This document shows positions 60,762 to 64,000 of a stretch of DNA of 64,000 nucleotides, one piece after another. Within the stretch, counting starts at the first letter, position 1. Every line of letters begins with the position of its first letter. The stretch is from Oscillospiraceae bacterium (GTDB taxonomy: Bacteria; Bacillota; Clostridia; Oscillospirales; Oscillospiraceae): assembly GCA_017398685.1 (NCBI GenBank), contig JAFQFH010000036.1:42282-106281 (forward strand). Direction: 5' to 3'. The position numbers and the translations under genes were made by a program. The notes under the pieces were generated by a model. The model ran no database searches. It was not told the origin of the DNA and worked only from the letters and a program-made list of their open reading frames with translations.

Positions 60762-62504
60762 GTGAGCGCAATAGTTATCCTTCTTATCGCAGTCGCTCTG
60801 CTTGCTCTGGGCTACATTTTCTACGGCTCTTGGCTTGCAAAGCAGTGGGGCGTCGACCCCAACAAAGAAACCCCTGCCCACACCAGCTACGACGGTAAGG
60901 ACTTCGTTCCTGCTAACCCCGCCGTTCTGATGGGCCACCATTTCTCTTCCATCGCTGGCGCAGGCCCCATCAACGGACCTATCCAGGCCGCAGTTTTCGG
61001 CTGGGTTCCCGTTTTCCTGTGGGTTGTCATCGGTGGTATCTTCTTCGGCGCAATGCATGACTTTGGTGCTCTGTTCGCCTCCATCCGTCACAACGGCGGT
61101 TCCGTCGGCGAAGTCATCAAGGCCAACATCGGCGTGAGAGCACAGCGCCTGTTCACCATCTTCGCACTGCTGGTTCTCATCCTCGTCATTGCTTCCTTCA
61201 CCGCAGTTGTTGCCGGTACCTTCGCATCCGTTGCTCCCGCTGGCGAAGAGGCTCTGCCCATCTTCACCGTCGGCCGTGCCAACGTTTCCGGTACTGCTTC
61301 CACCGCAACCACCTCCCTTCTGTTCATCGTTATCGCTATCATCTTCGGTTTCTTCGTGTACCGCAAGAATGCTCCCATCGGCCCTGCAACCATCGTTGGT
61401 ATCATCGGCATCGTCCTGATCACCCTCGCAGGTCTGAACGTCGGCTTCAACATGAGCCGTACCTTCTGGGTCATCTTCATTGCAGTTTACATCACTCTGG
61501 CATCTCTGCTGCCCGTGTGGATCCTGCTCCAGCCCCGTGACTACCTGTCCTCCTTCCTGCTCTACGGTATGATGATCATCGCATTCGTCGGTGTCATCGG
61601 CTCCAACGCAACCGTCGAGCTGCCTGCCTTCACCGGCTGGAAGGGTGTCAACGGCAACCAGAGCCTGTTCCCCGTTCTGTTCATCACTGTCGCTTGCGGC
61701 GCTGTCTCCGGCTTCCATGCTCTCATCGGTTCCGGTACCACCGCAAAGCAGCTCAACTCTGAGAAGGATGCAAAGGTCATCGGCTACGGCGCAATGATCG
61801 TTGAGTCCGCTCTGGCAATCGTTGCTCTGCTCGCAGTTGGCGTTCTCTTCAAGGAGACCAACATCGGCGGCGGCGACAAGTTCCTCCTCTCCGCACCTCC
61901 CACCATCTTCGCTGGTGGTGTTGCTACCATGGTCGCACAGATGTTCGGCGGCGTTGCAGACTTCTCCAACCCCGTATACGACACTGTTTACACCCTCCTC
62001 ACCCTGGCAGTTTCCGTCTTCGCTCTGACCTCTCTCGACTCCGGTACTCGTCTTGCACGTTACCTGTTCGCTGAGCTGTTCGTTCCCGAAGGCAAGACCC
62101 GTGACGAGCTCACCGGCGCTGCCAAGTTCTTCTCTCACCCCCTGGTCGGCACCCTCATCATGGTCGTTGTCGGCTGCGGCATGGGCTTCATGGGCCTGAG
62201 CCAGATCTGGGGCGTGTTCGGCGCTGCCAACCAGCTCCTCGCTGGCGTTGCAATGCTGGCTGTTGCTGCATGGCTTGCTAACATCGGCAAGAACAACAAG
62301 ATGTTCATCTTCCCCATGATCTTCATGCTTGCTGCAACTATCACCTCTCTCGTCATGACCATCATCGGCAAGATCGGCATGGTCACCGCAGGCACCGCTC
62401 TGTGGGGCGACTGGTTCCAGATGATCTGGTCCATCGCACTGGTCATCCTGGCTGGTGTTCTCGTTGTCGAGGGCGCACCTGTCATCTTCAAGAAGAAGGC
62501 ATAA
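60762..62504 (+). CDS. cstA: Carbon starvation protein CstA (peptide/pyruvate transporter family)
   Basis: A 580-aa membrane protein with about 16-18 helices; HHFSSIAGAGPINGPIQAA and GPMHDFGALFASIRHNG-type N-terminal motifs (here AMHDFGALF) and ALIGSGTTAKQL are conserved in CstA. E. coli CstA and BtsT transport peptides or pyruvate. The start is GTG 60762, which has AAGGAG 8 bases upstream; GTG 60753 overlaps that SD. Very strong C-ending codon bias indicates high expression. Confidence 0.93.
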   Translation: MSAIVILLIAVALLALGYIFYGSWLAKQWGVDPNKETPAHTSYDGKDFVPANPAVLMGHHFSSIAGAGPINGPIQAAVFGWVPVFLWVVIGGIFFGAMHDFGALFASIRHNGGSVGEVIKANIGVRAQRLFTIFALLVLILVIASFTAVVAGTFASVAPAGEEALPIFTVGRANVSGTASTATTSLLFIVIAIIFGFFVYRKNAPIGPATIVGIIGIVLITLAGLNVGFNMSRTFWVIFIAVYITLASLLPVWILLQPRDYLSSFLLYGMMIIAFVGVIGSNATVELPAFTGWKGVNGNQSLFPVLFITVACGAVSGFHALIGSGTTAKQLNSEKDAKVIGYGAMIVESALAIVALLAVGVLFKETNIGGGDKFLLSAPPTIFAGGVATMVAQMFGGVADFSNPVYDTVYTLLTLAVSVFALTSLDSGTRLARYLFAELFVPEGKTRDELTGAAKFFSHPLVGTLIMVVVGCGMGFMGLSQIWGVFGAANQLLAGVAMLAVAAWLANIGKNNKMFIFPMIFMLAATITSLVMTIIGKIGMVTAGTALWGDWFQMIWSIALVILAGVLVVEGAPVIFKKKA

Positions 62505-62540
62505 TTGTCTGATTACTTGATCTGACTAAAGCTACTTATT

Positions 62541-62571
62541 AAAATAGCCTCCCATCCGGGAGGCTATTTTT
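62541..62571 (+). terminator. Terminator of cstA
   Basis: A perfect 13-bp stem (62541-62553 with 62558-62570), 4-base loop, T-run. Confidence 0.92.
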
Positions 62572-62595
62572 CTTTTAATGATTACATCGTTTTCC

Positions 62596-62621
62596 GTAGG
62601 GACCGACCTCCGGACGGTCCG
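62596..62621 (+). repeat. REP-like repeat, copy 1 (flanking)
   Basis: A GTAG tetranucleotide is followed by GGACCG and CGGTCC arms; the copy ends exactly where the transposase stop codon begins. One base shorter in the loop than copies 2 and 3. Confidence 0.8.
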
Positions 62622-63131
62622 CTATACCGACATATCGTCAGCACAATATAAACTATCTTCCGCCCATTTTGCGGGGTTGTCATCAATGTATTTCCATATG
62701 CGTTGAAAATCGTGCTCATCTCTCACAACATGATCGTATGAACGGGCTTGCCACAGTGCATATCCGGCATCCTTATTTGTAAAACGCTTGAAAGTTCCAA
62801 TAAATCTTGAAATTGCAGAGTCCGTAGGGACCGGCCTCCTGGACGGTCCGTTTTCTGCGGCGCAGACATATATCAGTAAATGAATATGATTTGGCATGAT
62901 TACATATTTTTCAAGCCGTATATGTTCATAAAAACTAGTCATGGCTTCCAACTGCCTGTGACTGATAATACCTGCCTTTGTATATTCCATTATCGGACCG
63001 TCGAGGACGCCGGTCCCTACAATGCGGCATAAAATGGGCTTTTTTTCTTTCGTGCAAACAGTAATGAAATAGTATCCCGGCCGATTATAATCATGGGAAG
63101 AAAGCCGAATGTTTTTCCTTTCAGGATGCAT
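62622..63131 (-). CDS. REP-associated tyrosine transposase (RAYT, IS200-like Y1 family)
   Basis: A 169-aa HUH nuclease. RPGYYFITVCTKEKKPIL and the HUH motif in MPNHIHLLIY are diagnostic, followed by FKRFTNKDAGYALWQARSYD and the terminal WKYIDDNPAKW. RAYTs process REP sequences marked by a GTAG. ATG 63131 follows GAGGCGA. REP-like copies occur next to and twice within the gene. It has no flanking insertion-sequence ends and is probably a domesticated single-copy-type gene. Confidence 0.93.
   Translation of the reverse strand: MHPERKNIRLSSHDYNRPGYYFITVCTKEKKPILCRIVGTGVLDGPIMEYTKAGIISHRQLEAMTSFYEHIRLEKYVIMPNHIHLLIYVCAAENGPSRRPVPTDSAISRFIGTFKRFTNKDAGYALWQARSYDHVVRDEHDFQRIWKYIDDNPAKWAEDSLYCADDMSV
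62824..62850 (+). repeat. REP-like repeat, copy 2 (inside the transposase gene)
   Basis: 27 bases with GTAG head and GGACCG/CGGTCC arms. In the gene it encodes NGPSRRPVPT. Confidence 0.85.
62994..63020 (-). repeat. REP-like repeat, copy 3 (inside the transposase gene)
   Basis: Reverse orientation, 27 bases, same GTAG head and arms; encodes VGTGVLDGP in the transposase frame. It differs from copy 2 mainly in the loop. Confidence 0.85.
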
Positions 63132-63274
63132 AAATTCGCCTCGTTTCATCTTGGCATACAATAATAAACCATATTATACACGTATCAGTCAAAATTTTAA
63201 ATTCCTTTTATTTCTCCGGCCTGTGTGCTATAATCCACAATAACATACTATTATAATTATACAGAGGTACACAT

Positions 63275-63832
63275 ATGGAGATAAAAACCGCTCTTTGCAC
63301 AGGCCGACCGGAAGATAAGCGCATTGACAAGGAGGAACGCTGCTACGCCCTTCTGGACAGCCTTTCCCTTGACTATTGGCGCGTTGACCATGATTACGCC
63401 GACACTATCGAGGCCTGCCATGAGATAGAAAAGGTGCTCGGCTGCAACATCTGCAAAAATCTTCTTCTCACAAACCGCCAGCAGACGGAAGTTTATCTTC
63501 TTCTCATGCCCGGAGATAAGCCCTTCAAAACCAAGATACTCTCCAAGCAGATTGGCACAGCCCGCCTCTCCTTTGCCACTCCTGAACAGATGGAAAAGTA
63601 TCTGGATATTACCCCCGGCTCTGTCAGCGTACTGGGGCTGATGAACGATAAGAGCGGCGCGGTGCATCTGAATATCGACAAGGACCTTTTGAAGGATGAA
63701 TATTTCGGCTGCCACCCCTGTATAAATTCGTCTACCTTGAAGATAAAGACCTCCGATGTAATTGAAAAGCTCATCCCTGCCATGGCCCACCCCATCACCT
63801 ATGTGGAGCTGCCCTGGGAAATTGAGGAATAA
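63275..63832 (+). CDS. Prolyl-tRNA-synthetase-associated-domain protein (ProXp/YbaK-type aminoacyl-tRNA deacylase)
   Basis: A 185-aa free-standing editing domain. CKNLLLTNRQQTEVYLLLMPG includes the conserved lysine, and PGSVSVLGLMND the GxxxP/GS motif. Such proteins hydrolyse Ala- or Cys-tRNA-Pro mischarged by ProRS. Full length for the family. Confidence 0.92.
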   Translation: MEIKTALCTGRPEDKRIDKEERCYALLDSLSLDYWRVDHDYADTIEACHEIEKVLGCNICKNLLLTNRQQTEVYLLLMPGDKPFKTKILSKQIGTARLSFATPEQMEKYLDITPGSVSVLGLMNDKSGAVHLNIDKDLLKDEYFGCHPCINSSTLKIKTSDVIEKLIPAMAHPITYVELPWEIEE

Positions 63833-63889
63833 AAAAGAGGACAGAGAGTATTGAACCGAACCGTTAAAAACGGACAATAGGCAAAAAGA

Positions 63890-63923
63890 CCTCCTGTGTA
63901 GGATAATGAAACTACACAGGAGG
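63890..63923 (+). promoter_or_regulatory. SD-sequestering hairpin of the IS3-family element
   Basis: A perfect 12-bp stem (63890-63901 with 63912-63923); the 3' arm ends in AGGAGG, the SD of the orfA at 63932. It would block translation from transcripts entering from outside, as known for other insertion sequences. Confidence 0.8.
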
Positions 63924-63931
63924 TAATTTTT

Positions 63932-64000
63932 ATGAGTCGAGAATATAGAAGAATAGAGCAATATGAAGAAGAAATACTTTGCATGCGGAGAGAAGGATAT
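63932..64000 (+). CDS. IS3-family transposase OrfA, partial
   Basis: 23 codons to the window edge (MSREYRRIEQYEEEILCMRR). I recall this as the start of the helix-turn-helix OrfA of IS3-group elements in gut Firmicutes. SD AGGAGG lies 8 bases upstream, inside a hairpin. Confidence 0.7.
   Translation, partial: MSREYRRIEQYEEEILCMRREGY

Larger units (their letters stand above)
63852..64000 (+). mobile_element. Left end of an IS3-family element (partial)
   Basis: TGAACCGAACCGTTAAAAAC at 63852, continuing ACGGACA, has the TG start and ACGGACA-type end of IS3/IS150 inverted repeats. It is followed by a hairpin and an orfA start. The element leaves the window on the right, so the second inverted repeat and target duplication cannot be checked. 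Confidence 0.65.

Noticed and set aside
60711-62138. 475-codon frame opposite cstA
   Set aside because: Low-complexity Asp/Gly/Glu-rich translation produced by C-ending codons on the sense strand.

Overview
The window reads as chromosome from an anaerobic, low-to-mid G+C Bacillota (Clostridia), most likely an Oscillospiraceae-type gut organism. The evidence is a complete Rnf complex, an electron-bifurcating NfnAB pair, a flavodiiron protein, clostridial-style SD sequences, a CIRCE-controlled groESL, a truncated spoVT and many short dense operons. I see no rRNA, tRNA or CRISPR array. Placement below class level is inference.

Left edge (1-1576): a partial RhuM-type accessory gene carrying a 25-bp palindrome inside its coding sequence, a small conserved unknown, then about 0.9 kb without a supported gene. 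From 1577 to 13596 runs a long co-directional block: cysteine-desulfidase-family enzyme, Gfo/Idh/MocA oxidoreductase, a small protein overlapping a gene whose product resembles the C-type-lectin variable proteins of diversity-generating retroelements (no reverse transcriptase is present), a five-gene oligopeptide-type ABC transporter, a URO-D/MtaA-like methyltransferase, an ATC-hydrolase-family protein and an aldo/keto reductase. A galactose mutarotase, a divergent iron-type alcohol dehydrogenase and a ROK repressor follow. I read this as an undescribed uptake-and-degradation locus, possibly for a sulfur-containing and/or sugar-like small molecule. It is the leading candidate for a novel system here.

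17.3-27.2 kb: an 830-bp gene-poor stretch, a truncated spoVT, a DUF2304/GT2 pair, a lipoprotein, a two-component system, and an envelope/lipid cluster. In that cluster PAP2 and PlsC-like genes diverge from an E2-fold acyltransferase-like protein and an acyl-CoA ligase across an 18-bp inverted repeat. 27.2-32.7 kb: iscU-nifS-iscR, a polar amino-acid ABC transporter and a GntR/FCD regulator. 32.9-37.3 kb: TraX-like membrane protein, a large Ig-like surface protein and two small lipoproteins.

37.4-50 kb is an energy and redox neighbourhood: nfnAB, two unknowns with a cysteine-containing Crp/Fnr regulator, a divergent multi-domain flavodiiron protein (beta-lactamase fold, flavodoxin, flavin-reductase domain, two short rubredoxin domains), a HAD phosphatase, a YhcH protein and rnfCDGEAB. 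NfnAB and Rnf together would balance ferredoxin, NADH and NADPH pools and build an ion gradient.

50-64 kb: a CopA copper ATPase fused in frame to a CopZ-like domain that keeps its own SD and ATG, a NUDIX hydrolase, a beta-helix lipoprotein, groESL, a diacylglycerol-kinase-type enzyme, an rRNA methyltransferase, cstA with an unknown upstream partner, a REP-associated transposase with REP-like sequences inside and beside it, a ProXp-type deacylase, and the left end of an IS3-family element whose SD lies in a perfect hairpin.
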